A DNA stretch of 62,390 bases from Myxococcales bacterium (GCA_023248635.1 JAHFED010000034.1:1-62390); one strand, 5' to 3'; shown: positions 1 to 8,424, counted from the first letter of the stretch. Translations and numbers: made by a program. The notes: generated by a model from the letters alone, not told the origin.

Positions 1-112
1 CGTGACCCAGACCCTGCGCCGCCAAGGGGCTCGCCTGCTGGGCTTCCTCGTCGACAGCCTTCAAGCTTGCCTCGTGCCTTCAGCAGCGCCGCGACTTCTT
101 CCAAGCCGCTGA
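1..112 (+). CDS. C-terminal fragment of IS66-family transposase (partial)
   Basis: The frame starting at base 2 is open from the window edge to the TGA at 110-112 and encodes about 36 residues. It reads VTQTLRRQGARLLGFLVDSL and ends in a short proline/leucine tail (RLLPSR). This resembles the extreme C-terminus of IS66-type DDE transposases, which have a conserved RQQG-x2-xL-x-FL segment followed by a short P-S-L-L-P-like end. The stop codon runs straight into what looks like the IS terminal repeat. Only the tail is visible, so the family call rests on that motif and the adjacent end sequence. It could be an intact element continuing to the left, or a remnant. Confidence 0.5.
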   Translation, partial: VTQTLRRQGARLLGFLVDSLQACLVPSAAPRLLPSR

Positions 113-120
113 ACGGTTAC
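1..120 (+). mobile_element. Right end of an IS66-like insertion sequence
   Basis: The transposase tail is followed directly by TGAACGGTTAC at 110-120. Its reverse complement, GTAACCGTTCA, resembles the GTAAGCG-type terminal inverted repeat known for IS66 elements. The left end lies outside the window, so the repeat pair and the 8-bp target duplication cannot be checked. The boundary near base 120 is an inference. Confidence 0.45.
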
Positions 121-1313
121 CCAGAATTCCCGGGCGGGGTCTCCACTGTCACTTTGGTCGATGGAGGGGCGACAGGCCCGTGAGCCCCGAGCGCAGGTCC
201 CTGCGCACCCATAGTCTTCTTCGTGGTCTTGGCCTTCTGTGGCTGCGCTGGGAAAGCGGCGGCAAGGGCGACCTGGAGACCGTCAAGGTGCTGGCGCACA
301 GCGTCGGGCGCTTCTTTGAGCTTCGGCGTCCAGCCGTCGATGGCCGTCTTGAAACGGCGCAAAGAGGTCATTTGGTCTATTTGGGCGGCGGGCTTCACCT
401 CTGGGCGGGCGGCACGTCGAAAGCGCTTGATTTGGCTTTCCGAGTATCTGAACAATTTCGCGAAGAACGGGATCGCAGGTTCGGTGCCCTTCTTTTGACG
501 ACCCCGCTTCGGCACGAGACCGGCGCCGATCATCTGCTCCATGATCTTCTTGACGTCAGCCGGTTTCATCTCATGTCGTCCACGGCAGTCGGCTATGGCG
601 TCTGAAAAGGCGCGCAACGGATCTTCGGCAGCGTTGTAGGGGCGGCGGGTGATCCAAAGGCCCTGGGGAAACTGGCGCTGCAGAAGAGCGGCGTCTGTGG
701 CGTGAAGTCTGCGACAGGCCTCCTGTTGATCGGATTGGCCGAGGACGGTCGTGCCTACGGCGTCGGTGACCAGGGGCGTGAGGAGCATGCGCTCTGGCAG
801 GTCCATGAAGTAGGCGACGATGCCCTCGTCGATCAGTGGATCAGTGAACAGCGGCTTGAGTCGGAGGACGGCGTCGATCGGCATGTACTCGGACAAATCT
901 GTTGGCGCCGAGTTGGCCATGGGCTCCACTGTGTCTTTGCTAGCACCTGCTGACACGGTGGCCGTGCCGTCATTGGGAGCGCTGGTCGCCTGTTTGGTTG
1001 GACCGCCAAGCTGTGCGTCACGGCCGGCTCCTTGGCCAGCATCGCGGTCGATGTGTTGTTCCTGTGCCAGCGCACCAGCGAAGTCCTCGCAGGCCGTCTT
1101 GGCCTTCAACTGGGGTGCGCCATCGTCATCGTCACCGCCAGGATCGGATCCACTATCGTTGTGGCGGGAGCGGTCGAAATCTAGCGCGCGACCGTTGGTT
1201 TCTTCGCTTTCCTTGAGTCTATCGTCGACGTCTGCGCCCGCTTCCTGGCCTGCGCCTCCTCGACGCGAAGATTTTACTTCCGGTTCTTTATGCGCACTTA
1301 GATTGCTACTCAT
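117..1313 (-). CDS. Hypothetical accessory protein, possibly truncated by IS insertion
   Basis: I do not recognise this protein. The ATG at 1313 gives about 398 aa; an in-frame GTG at 1367 would add 18. The first ~135 residues are low-complexity, rich in Asp, Gly, Ala and Gln, and probably disordered. Residues ~140-330 look folded (PFFAKLFRYSESQIKRFRRA suggests a basic helical segment), and the C-terminus is Pro/Ala/Lys-rich. The TAA stop (bases 117-119) lies inside the putative IS66 terminal repeat, so the natural C-terminus may have been cut off. It follows the HTH gene on the same strand with a ~130-bp gap, and both probably belong to the integrated element. The basic tail hints at nucleic-acid binding, but no function can be assigned. 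Confidence 0.55.
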   Translation of the reverse strand: MSSNLSAHKEPEVKSSRRGGAGQEAGADVDDRLKESEETNGRALDFDRSRHNDSGSDPGGDDDDGAPQLKAKTACEDFAGALAQEQHIDRDAGQGAGRDAQLGGPTKQATSAPNDGTATVSAGASKDTVEPMANSAPTDLSEYMPIDAVLRLKPLFTDPLIDEGIVAYFMDLPERMLLTPLVTDAVGTTVLGQSDQQEACRRLHATDAALLQRQFPQGLWITRRPYNAAEDPLRAFSDAIADCRGRHEMKPADVKKIMEQMIGAGLVPKRGRQKKGTEPAIPFFAKLFRYSESQIKRFRRAARPEVKPAAQIDQMTSLRRFKTAIDGWTPKLKEAPDAVRQHLDGLQVALAAAFPAQPQKAKTTKKTMGAQGPALGAHGPVAPPSTKVTVETPPGNSG

Positions 1314-1443
1314 GGCTGATTGTAACCTCACGGATATTCCTAATTGGTTGATTGAATTGCCCGGCACTGACAGTGTTATTGCGGTGCATCGTGCGGCTGT
1401 GCTCGTTTTTTTGCCATCTATTACATCTGCCGCTTCAGCGGTC

Positions 1444-1917
1444 TCATTTCAAAGCTCGGATCGACGCTGCCCGGTCGGCAGCCGTTGCCGTCGACGGTGG
1501 CTTTGGCGGCCGCTGTCGACGCGCCCTTGTGGAGGTGGCGCCCGCCAGGAACGCGTCGACGCTGCTCGCCAGAACGAGCGTTTGTTTGCCGGCCGCTTGT
1601 GCTTGTTCGATCGTGCCGACCTTGATGAGGCCGAAAAGCGCTGTGCGTCCGCAGCGAAGGACCGCGCAGGCCTCTTCGATGGTCAACGCCGCTTGATGCC
1701 CAGGCGTCGGCGTACTTGGACCGGCCGGCAGAATTGTAGCCATCAGCCTCGTCAAGCAGGCCAGCTGGGCCTTCAGCGTGACGATCTCAGCAAGGCCCTG
1801 AGCAATTCTCGGGTCGAGTTGTGCAGCGTCGGTGATGCCCGTGCCGCTTCCTTCTTGAGGTGCGAATTCGGCGCAAGCAGACTGATTGAGTTTGGTGGGG
1901 AGACCCGTGGAACGCAC
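1444..1917 (-). CDS. Excisionase/MerR-type helix-turn-helix protein
   Basis: A 157-aa protein. Residues ~77-125 form an excisionase-like HTH_17 domain: LTIEEACAVLRCGRTALFGL, then a short wing and a VLASSVDAFLA end. This is the usual layout for element-encoded helix-turn-helix proteins that bind att or promoter DNA. The N-terminal 75 residues are variable with a possible short coiled coil (LAEIVTLKAQLACLTRLM); the C-terminus is basic and Ala/Pro-rich. It lies on the same strand as the integrase, separated by ~256 bp in which I see no gene. Its likely role is recombination directionality factor or regulator of the island. The HTH is clear, the role is inferred. Confidence 0.6.
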   Translation of the reverse strand: MRSTGLPTKLNQSACAEFAPQEGSGTGITDAAQLDPRIAQGLAEIVTLKAQLACLTRLMATILPAGPSTPTPGHQAALTIEEACAVLRCGRTALFGLIKVGTIEQAQAAGKQTLVLASSVDAFLAGATSTRARRQRPPKPPSTATAADRAASIRALK

Positions 1918-2173
1918 GCCAACATCCAGCGCCGGCCATTGGCCAGCCTCGTCTGATGTTAGCGGCCCGCACGGCTATCGCCGCCGACCGGTGCAATTCT
2001 AGCCACTCCCCCTTGGGGTTGTGAGTTCGTCCCACACGGAGATGGTGCTGTCAAGCCTGCGACACTGCGACAAGGGGTTCATGAGATCCGCTGCCGGCGA
2101 CGACACAAAGACTGCACGTGTCGGATGCGAGGCCCCAACCCAAGAGGGCTTAGGCTGCGGTCGGCGGAGCGAC

Positions 2174-3250
2174 CTAAAATATCATGGGGAGCTTGATCAG
2201 CTGTGGGACCTCGGTGCCGTCGTAGAAGCGTTTCGTGGTTCGCTGGTCCTTGTGCCCGATCGTTTCGGACACCGTTTTCAAGGACACGCCGCCTTCGAGC
2301 GGCTTCACGACGGTGCCCCGGTTCTTCGCCCATTCAACGAAGCTGTGCCGTAGTTCACCCAGTCGAATGGTCTCTTCACCGACAGCTCTGGCGGCCTTGT
2401 CCAAGGCGGTGTTGATCTGTTTGTCGTGGGGAATTTTCCCGTGGGCCACCAACCGCATCAGGGCATCAAGGGTTTCGGCGTCGACGCTCTGAATGTGCGT
2501 GTCACCGCTCTTGTGCAGCACCGTCAGGGTCCCTGCGATCTCGGTGTGACCGTCGACAGGAGCGACGCGGCCACGCCCGGCAACCAGGCGGCGCAACTCA
2601 CTCCCATGCAACCCGGTCTTGGCACGCACCACGAGGACATCCCGGATGACCTTGTCGCCGAGCCCACCGAAGAGCCGCTGCACGTGTTCCATGCTGTAGC
2701 CCTTCTTTCTAAAATTCTTCTCGGGCTTCGACTGGGGGACCTTCAAGTCCAGCGTGGCGTCCTCAGCCCGCTTGAGAACGCCCTCCTCCTCGCGGAGGAA
2801 GGAACAGAAGCTCTTGATGGCGGCAATGCGCTGTTGGCGAGCCCCGGCCATGGCCTTGAGGGCACTCTGGAAGTCCTTCAGCTCCTGCCGGCGTAAATCC
2901 TTGTCGCCCAGCGCCTCGGCCCATGAGGCCAGGTACCGCTTGGTGTCATCGATGTACTTCTCGCTGCACTCGGCGCTCCGCAGGTGCTTCAAGAACCGGC
3001 CGACAAGCTTGTCGTCGATGAGAAGCTTGTTGTGCTCAACCTCGGCCCTGACCGCTGACTTCGTCTGGTAGGAGCTGGGGTCTCGGAGGAAGAGAGCAAG
3101 CTCAGCGTCGGCGTCGCGCTCGCTTGTCACGTCCATGGAGATTGTGTACCGCTGCCCCGCCACCATGCGTTCGAGGACGTAGACGGGCTCACCGCCGACG
3201 CCGATGGCCACGCGGCCGCCCTTCCATTTCCTCGACCACTTGGTTCGCAT
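2174..3250 (-). CDS. Tyrosine recombinase / phage-type integrase
   Basis: The ATG at 3250 follows AAGAGG three bases upstream and gives 358 aa; the frame stays open to 3367, inside the tRNA gene, so the longer form is less likely. The N-terminal half has a core-binding SAM-like region (LVGRFLKHLRSAECSEKYID). The catalytic half shows the box I region as TGLHGSELRRL, the beta-hairpin Lys (VLHKSGD), box II GELRHSF, the late IGHKDQRTT segment and the nucleophile Tyr in KRFYDG. Two canonical positions differ: the box I Arg reads His, and the first His of HxLRH reads Gly. The reading frame is intact and the gene sits beside a tRNA, the classic place for an integrase. It probably catalyses integration and excision of the segment to its left. 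Confidence 0.85.
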   Translation of the reverse strand: MRTKWSRKWKGGRVAIGVGGEPVYVLERMVAGQRYTISMDVTSERDADAELALFLRDPSSYQTKSAVRAEVEHNKLLIDDKLVGRFLKHLRSAECSEKYIDDTKRYLASWAEALGDKDLRRQELKDFQSALKAMAGARQQRIAAIKSFCSFLREEEGVLKRAEDATLDLKVPQSKPEKNFRKKGYSMEHVQRLFGGLGDKVIRDVLVVRAKTGLHGSELRRLVAGRGRVAPVDGHTEIAGTLTVLHKSGDTHIQSVDAETLDALMRLVAHGKIPHDKQINTALDKAARAVGEETIRLGELRHSFVEWAKNRGTVVKPLEGGVSLKTVSETIGHKDQRTTKRFYDGTEVPQLIKLPMIF

Positions 3251-3264
3251 GTGCCTCTTGACCG

Positions 3265-3283
3265 TTACGTACCAATTACGTAC
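3265..3283. promoter_or_regulatory. Direct repeat TTACGTAC upstream of the integrase
   Basis: TTACGTAC occurs at 3265-3272 and again at 3276-3283, a repeat spacing of 11 bp, which is one helical turn. Each copy contains the palindrome TACGTA. The pair lies 15-33 bp upstream of the integrase ATG, where an operator or recombinase arm site would be expected. The function is inferred from position only. Confidence 0.4.
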
Positions 3284-3359
3284 AAAGAGGCTACTCCCGC
3301 GATGAACGCCGAGGCAACCCGGCAGAAATCGTGAGTGTAAACGGGTGGTTACCGGAGAC

Positions 3360-3435
3360 GCCGACATAGCTCAGTTGGTAGAGCAGCTGATTCGTAATCA
3401 GCAGGTCCGCGGTTCAAGTCCGCGTGTCGGCTCCA
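3360..3435 (+). tRNA. tRNA-Thr (anticodon CGT)
   Basis: A complete 76-nt cloverleaf with encoded CCA. The acceptor stem GCCGACA pairs with TGTCGGC, the D stem is GCTC/GAGC, the anticodon stem GCTGA/TCAGC carries the loop TTCGTAA (anticodon CGT, reading ACG), the variable loop has 5 nt, and the T stem CGCGG/CCGCG has loop TTCAAGT. The integrase lies on the 5' side of this gene, with its extended frame overlapping the first bases of the tRNA. Most tRNA-targeting islands sit on the 3' side, so the attachment arrangement is unusual or the tRNA is not the att site. Confidence 0.95.
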
Positions 3436-3479
3436 AAAAAATCAAGAGGTAATAGCCGATCGCAAGACGGACTTTCCCT

Positions 3480-3503
3480 CGTGATTCAGCAAGAATAATC
3501 ACG
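3480..3503. terminator. Stem-loop downstream of tRNA-Thr
   Basis: CGTGATT at 3480-3486 pairs perfectly with AATCACG at 3497-3503 around a 10-nt loop, 45 bp after the tRNA. No T-run follows, so it could be a processing or termination hairpin or chance. Confidence 0.3.
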
Positions 3504-3585
3504 GCGGGGACGCGACGCGGGGCGCACCCGTCGGATGAGTCGACGGAGATTGGATCTCGCCAAGCGAAGCGGCAAAGCTCGCCTG

Positions 3586-6500
3586 ATGAAGTCGCGGAGC
3601 GCTGTCGTCGTCGTCCTTTTCAGCATGTTTGGTGGGTGCCCGAGCACAAACATCGCCGCAGGGGAGGGAGAGGGGGAGGGAGAAGGAGAGCTGGATTCGG
3701 ATCAAGACGGGCTGGCAGACGCCCTGGAGGATCGCGACGGCGACGGGGTCGTCGACGCTGGCGAGACCGATCCCTTCGACGCCGACTCCGACGACGACGG
3801 CATCGACGACGGGGTCGAAGACGCCGACCACGACGGCATCGTCGACGCGGGCGAGACCGATCCGCGCGACGTCGACTCGGATGACGACGGCATTGGTGAC
3901 GGTGACGAGCCCGGAGAAGGAGAAGGAGAAGGAGAAGGCGAGGGAGAAGGCGAGGGAGAAGGCAAGGGAGAAGGCGAGGGAGAGGGCGAAGGAGAAGGGG
4001 AAGGGGAAGGGGAAGGGGAAGGGGAAGGGGAAGGGGAAGGCGAAGCGGATCCCTGCGCTGACCTCGACGCCACCGGCGCGTGCACCTCAGAGACCACCGG
4101 CCACTTTTGCGATGAAGAGGGCCTGCACGAGTTTGACTGCGCCACCGACCTCGACGTGACTGCGGTGTGCGCCGAGGTCAACCCGACTATTGGCGTCGGC
4201 TGCGCGCTTCCCCCTGGGGGCAGCTGTTTCAACGGCGGAGAGCCGCTTCTTTGCGCGGGGCGCGAACCGGCCTGCCAATTGACGGGGACAACGGCGGGCA
4301 TCTGTCAGGAGAACCAGGGCACCTGCGCCGCCGTCGACGTTGGCACCTGCACGGGTACGGTTTTCATGCTCGACTGCGTCGGCATCGTCGGCGGCGAGCA
4401 GAGCGACGGTCAGCCGGTGGTGATCGACTGCGGGGGTTTTGCGGGCTCGACCTGCCTGGCGGCCGCTGCGGATCGGGCGGGTGGCTGCCTCCACGCACCG
4501 GGAACCCCATGCACCGCTGGAATCACTTTGTGCGGCACCTCAGCCGACAACGCCAGCGTCTGCGCTGATGCCACGTGCCCGATCGTGTGCGGCGACGGCA
4601 CCGCCGATGGCGACGAAGAGTGCGACGGCGCCGATCTCGACGGCCGGGGCTGCAGCGACGTCGCCTTCGATACCGGTACCCTCACCTGCACCGAAGGCTG
4701 CTTCTTCGATACGAGCGCGTGCGCCTCCTGCGGCGACAACGAGACCGGACCCGGCGAGACCTGCGACGGCACCAACACTGGCGCCGCCACGTGTGCGGAC
4801 TTCGGCTTCTCGGGCACGCTCGGGTGCCTCGGTGATTGCTCCGACTTCGACGCGAGCACCTGCGCCCAGGATTTCTTCCTGGCCGGCGACCTCGTCAGCA
4901 ACCCGGCAGGGACTTTCACGAACGTGGCCAGCGGGGACCTCAACGGCGACGGCCGGGCCGACCTCGCGGTCGTGAACCAGCCCGCCGCCGCCGTCGCGAT
5001 TTTCGTCAACACCAGCGCGCCCGGGGCCACGCGAGCGACCTTTCGAACCGTGGCCGGTTTGTCCACCGCGACCCAGCCCAATTCGGTCGCCATCGGCGAC
5101 CTGAACGGCGACGGCAAACTCGACCTCGTCGTGACGACCGCCGACGGCTCGGTCAACGTCTCCGTCTTCATCAACACCACCGAGCCGGGCGCTGCGGAAC
5201 CGACTTTCGTGCCCACCGTCGGCTTTCTGCCAGCTGGAGGTGCGGGGTTTGTCACCATCGCCGATCTGAACGGGGACCGCAGGCCCGACCTCCTGGTGAC
5301 AACCGCCGTGAAAACCGTCTCGATCTTTGCGAACACCACCGCGCCGGGCTCGCTCATTCCGACCTTCGCGAGGGCCGACGTCGCCACGGACCCGCGTCCT
5401 GTTGGACCCGTGGTGGTCGGCGACCTCAACGGCGACGGCAAGCCTGATCTGGCGTTCGCGCTTTTCGCAAACTTCGTCTCGGTCCTCTTCAACACGACCG
5501 AGCCCGGGGGGAGCCCGACCTTTGGTCCCAACACTTTCTTCGGAACCGGAACGGCCTCTACTGCCGTTGCGATCGGCGACCTCAACGGGGACGGCAAGCC
5601 CGACCTGGCGGCGCGAAACGGCTTGGGGGGGACTTTCTCCGTGCTCATCAACGAGACTGCGCCAGGCGCTGCGACCGCAAGCTTCGCGGCCAAGGTCGAT
5701 GTGGCATCGAATTCCGGGTTCCCCGCCATCGATGACCTCAACGGCGATGGCAAGCCGGACCTGGCGCTCGCCAACGGAAACAACGTCTCGGTGCACTTCA
5801 ACACCACGGTACCCGGCGCCCCGACCCCAACTTTCCTGGCCGGGGTCGAGCATCCGGCGCTCGGGGTTGTCGTTGTCGTCGACGATTTCAACGGCGACGG
5901 CAAGCCCGACCTCGCTACTCCAGTGTCGACGCTGATCAACGCCACGCTTCGCAACAGCGGGCCACCGCGTCTCGAAGCTGAGCTGCAGTTCGAGACCGGG
6001 GTCGCAACCGAAGCACAATCCGTCGCCGTCTCCGACCTCAACGGCGACGGCCGGGCCGACCTGGCGGTGGCGAATGGCTCAAGCCTTTCGGTGCTCTTCA
6101 ACACCAAAGCCCCGGGAGTTGGCCCGCTGACCTTTGCGACGGCGGTGCAGTTCCCGACGGGAGAAAGGTCGGATTCCGTCGCCAATGCCGACCTCAACGG
6201 CGATGGCAGGCCGGACCTGGCGGTCGTCGACGGAAACTCGAACCTCGTTTTCGTCCTCATCAACAGCACCGCGGCGGGTGCGGCGTCGCCGACCTTTGAA
6301 CCGGCCGTCGAATTCTCCACCGCGGGCGGCCCGCGGAAGGTCGCGATCGGCGACTTCAACGGAGATGGTCGGCCCGACCTCGCCGTTGCCAGCTTCATCG
6401 ACGGGGCGGTCTCGGTGCTGTTCAACACGACGGAGGCGGGTGCTGGGACCCCGACCTTCGCGGATCGGGTCGACTTCCCCGCGGGTGCTGGCGCCAAGTT

Positions 6501-7089
6501 CGTCGCCGTCGGCGACCTGAACCGCGACGGCCAGCTCGACCTCGCCGTGGCGAACTTTGCCGCCGCCAGCGTCTCGGTGCTCCTCAACACCGCAGCGATC
6601 GGAGCTGCGATCGCGGAGTTCGCGCCCGCGGTCGCGTTCGCGACGGCGGGCCACGAGGGCGCACTGGAAGTCGCCATCAGTGACCTCAACGGCGATGGGG
6701 CCCCAGATCTCGCGCTAGCGGCGGATCCGGTTTGCATCCTGTTCAACACCAGTGCCCCAGGGGCGCCGACGCCGACCTTTGTGACGAGCACGTTCTCGAC
6801 GGGAGATAGCCCGATCTCGCTCGCCCTCGCTGACCTCAACGGCGACGGCCGCTCAGACTTGGCGGTGATGAACTTCAACGGCACCGGCCCCTTCTTCCTC
6901 ACGAACCTGACGCCACCGGGAGCGACAACCCCGATCTTCGCCGGCCAGCTCGCTGTCGTGCTGGAGTCGGCCCCCAATGCCGTGCAGGTCGGCGACGTCG
7001 ACGGCGATGGTCTGCCCGACCTGGTGGTGGCGAGCCGACTCCCCACCAACCGCGTCTCCGTCTTTCTGACTGCCTCCGACGGCTTTTGA
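3586..7089 (+). CDS. Giant FG-GAP/VCBS-repeat surface lipoprotein with TSP3 and (Gly-Glu)n stalk
   Basis: Starting at the ATG at 3586, the 1167-aa product has a lipoprotein signal (MKSRSAVVVVLFSMFGGC, Cys18 as lipid anchor). The frame is open from 3535, but that adds a basic extension before the signal. Next come a short Gly-Glu run, Asp-rich thrombospondin type 3-like calcium repeats (DSDQDGL, DSDDDGI), a long (GE)n stalk and a Cys-rich region to about residue 430. Fourteen FG-GAP/VCBS repeats follow, each with a core such as GDLNGDGKPDL. FG-GAP repeats fold into beta-propellers that bind Ca2+ and often act in adhesion. The protein is therefore probably outer-membrane anchored and exposed at the surface. 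It stands alone; a strong hairpin and a repeat element follow it. Confidence 0.85.
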   Translation: MKSRSAVVVVLFSMFGGCPSTNIAAGEGEGEGEGELDSDQDGLADALEDRDGDGVVDAGETDPFDADSDDDGIDDGVEDADHDGIVDAGETDPRDVDSDDDGIGDGDEPGEGEGEGEGEGEGEGEGKGEGEGEGEGEGEGEGEGEGEGEGEGEADPCADLDATGACTSETTGHFCDEEGLHEFDCATDLDVTAVCAEVNPTIGVGCALPPGGSCFNGGEPLLCAGREPACQLTGTTAGICQENQGTCAAVDVGTCTGTVFMLDCVGIVGGEQSDGQPVVIDCGGFAGSTCLAAAADRAGGCLHAPGTPCTAGITLCGTSADNASVCADATCPIVCGDGTADGDEECDGADLDGRGCSDVAFDTGTLTCTEGCFFDTSACASCGDNETGPGETCDGTNTGAATCADFGFSGTLGCLGDCSDFDASTCAQDFFLAGDLVSNPAGTFTNVASGDLNGDGRADLAVVNQPAAAVAIFVNTSAPGATRATFRTVAGLSTATQPNSVAIGDLNGDGKLDLVVTTADGSVNVSVFINTTEPGAAEPTFVPTVGFLPAGGAGFVTIADLNGDRRPDLLVTTAVKTVSIFANTTAPGSLIPTFARADVATDPRPVGPVVVGDLNGDGKPDLAFALFANFVSVLFNTTEPGGSPTFGPNTFFGTGTASTAVAIGDLNGDGKPDLAARNGLGGTFSVLINETAPGAATASFAAKVDVASNSGFPAIDDLNGDGKPDLALANGNNVSVHFNTTVPGAPTPTFLAGVEHPALGVVVVVDDFNGDGKPDLATPVSTLINATLRNSGPPRLEAELQFETGVATEAQSVAVSDLNGDGRADLAVANGSSLSVLFNTKAPGVGPLTFATAVQFPTGERSDSVANADLNGDGRPDLAVVDGNSNLVFVLINSTAAGAASPTFEPAVEFSTAGGPRKVAIGDFNGDGRPDLAVASFIDGAVSVLFNTTEAGAGTPTFADRVDFPAGAGAKFVAVGDLNRDGQLDLAVANFAAASVSVLLNTAAIGAAIAEFAPAVAFATAGHEGALEVAISDLNGDGAPDLALAADPVCILFNTSAPGAPTPTFVTSTFSTGDSPISLALADLNGDGRSDLAVMNFNGTGPFFLTNLTPPGATTPIFAGQLAVVLESAPNAVQVGDVDGDGLPDLVVASRLPTNRVSVFLTASDGF

Positions 7090-7135
7090 GTTCACCACGA
7101 TCCACCCGCCTCCTCACCGCCCTGTCGATCATTGC

Positions 7136-7154
7136 GCGCGCTCAAGGAGCGCGC
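7136..7154. terminator. GC-rich hairpin after the FG-GAP gene
   Basis: GCGCGCTC (7136-7143) and GAGCGCGC (7147-7154) form a perfect 8-bp stem with a 3-nt loop, 47 bp past the stop codon. There is no T tract. It may stabilise or terminate the FG-GAP transcript. Confidence 0.35.
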
Positions 7155-7160
7155 AGCGCT

Positions 7161-7375
7161 CATCCCGCGTCCGCTTGATGTTCGACCGCGTTCCGAGATG
7201 GGAAGACGCGGGATGATGCGCGTGAAGCGCGCCCGCGGAACGCGGAGTTGGTGGGGGGCCCCGCGTCCGGCTCCGCCGGCGCGGGGGGAGGTACTGCACC
7301 AGACCTCCCAGAAGGGCATCCCCGACGGAGATGAACGAGACCGGTCCGCGGTCGAAGTCCAACGAGATCGGGGAT
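7161..7375 (-). repeat. Multi-hairpin element, copy 1 (~215 bp)
   Basis: This block is nearly identical, in reverse complement, to 24861-25070. Read on the minus strand it begins ATCCCCGA and ends GACGCGGGATG. It contains nested inverted repeats in series: ATCCCCGA/TCGGGGAT enclosing GACCG/CGGTC; an interrupted palindrome of GGAGGT and ACCTCC arms; CCCCGCG-type arms around CCGGC/GCCGG; and CATCCCGCGTC/GACGCGGGATG. The two copies differ by a few substitutions and 1-3-nt indels, so the element is not conserved as protein. It fills most of the 7090-7405 gap and begins 30 bp after the stop of the TPR gene, on that gene's transcribed strand. Confidence 0.8.
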
Positions 7376-7405
7376 CAGTGGATTCACCGACAGCGCTGCG
7401 GCTGT

Positions 7406-8233
7406 CTACTCGAACTCGCCCTTCTTCAGCTTCTCGAACACCGCATTGCCATGGAGGTTTTTCATGTCGCTGTCATTGCTGAGCGTGTTGAGATCGATGT
7501 ATCCATTCATCACGGCAAGCTTGAGATACTCCAAAGCATCATCGATCTTGTTCTGCACGGCATAGATGCAAGCCATGTTGTAGTAGACGTCTCGATTGGA
7601 GGGGTCGGCCTCGAGCGCTAGCTTGTATTGTTCGAATGTCTCATCATATCGATCACGCAAGAAAAAGCTGATGCCGATGCAAGTATAGCCCTGAGAAAAT
7701 CCCGGATCGATCTTGACAGCCTCCTGACATTTTTTACGCGCTTCTTCGGCCTCGCCGGCGTTGAGCAGCGGTTGGGCCTCTTTGGCCAGTGCTTCGGCCC
7801 TGCCGCGATCTCGAACCGGCGGCGGCGGCGGCGGCGGCTTGAGACCCGCCTTGCGCAGTGTGACGGCGTCGCCGGTGATGGGCGTCTTGCAGCCTTTGCT
7901 GTCGAGGTGGACAGTGCCCGACATCAGCGCCCCGCCCTTGGTGACCAACAAGATGGTGTCGCCGTCGAGGGTGCCGGCGAAGCAGGAGCCGCTGATCAGC
8001 CGACAAGCCTTGAAGGTGCCGGCGACGCTCTCATCGAGGCGCGCACCGCTGAGCACCGTGGTGCCCTTGGGAAAGCTGCACACATTCTTGGGATCGGTGA
8101 TGGTGCCGGTGACGGTGCCGTCGGCGGTCTCTTTCACATTGAGCATGCCGAGCGGTGAGCTGAAGGAGCCAGACAGAGGAGCGGCGGCGACTGCGGGGGA
8201 GAGCAGAGCACACACGACAAAGGCCCGGAGCAT
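7406..8233 (-). CDS. Secreted TPR-repeat protein
   Basis: The ATG at 8233 has GAGGTG just upstream and gives 275 aa (a GTG at 8239 is also in frame). MLRAFVVCALLSPAVAA is a clear Sec signal peptide. Residues ~20-130 form a small beta-rich domain that mentions no known motif (CSFPKGTTVLSGARLDESVA). After a proline-rich linker there are at least three TPR units, including AKKCQ-like and LEADPSNRDVYYNMACIYA helices, ending in a TPR end-of-group segment. It is probably a periplasmic scaffold or binding protein. Much of the 3' half (7440-7760) uses AT-ending codons, unlike its neighbours. It is divergent from zapA and is followed by the multi-hairpin element. Confidence 0.75.
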   Translation of the reverse strand: MLRAFVVCALLSPAVAAAPLSGSFSSPLGMLNVKETADGTVTGTITDPKNVCSFPKGTTVLSGARLDESVAGTFKACRLISGSCFAGTLDGDTILLVTKGGALMSGTVHLDSKGCKTPITGDAVTLRKAGLKPPPPPPPVRDRGRAEALAKEAQPLLNAGEAEEARKKCQEAVKIDPGFSQGYTCIGISFFLRDRYDETFEQYKLALEADPSNRDVYYNMACIYAVQNKIDDALEYLKLAVMNGYIDLNTLSNDSDMKNLHGNAVFEKLKKGEFE

Positions 8234-8424
8234 GAGCACCTCGAAGAGCAGACGGCGTCGGTGCGCCTTGTGTTCACGAAAACGCGGCGAGAATTCGATT
8301 GCAAGATCAGGCTAGCGCGTCTCGATACCACCCGCCGACATCGCTTGTTCGACGTCGCCAGTCTGGACTACGGTGGCCTCCCTCGTCGAGGTTCGGCAAC
8401 CGCCCGGGGAGGGCAAGAAGCACA

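Noticed and set aside
2107-2135. CGTGTCGG as a duplicate of the tRNA-Thr 3' end (att site)
   Set aside because: Only eight bases match and the flanks do not, which is expected by chance in this composition.
4410-7049. Large antisense ORF (879 aa) across the FG-GAP gene
   Set aside because: It is a shadow of the GC-rich repeats; the protein is Ser/Pro/Arg low-complexity with no domain, and the plus-strand gene is clearly real.
7161-7375. Short ORFs in the multi-hairpin element, sharing about 22 residues between copies
   Set aside because: Indels of 1-3 nt between the two copies break the frame, while the stem-loops are kept.
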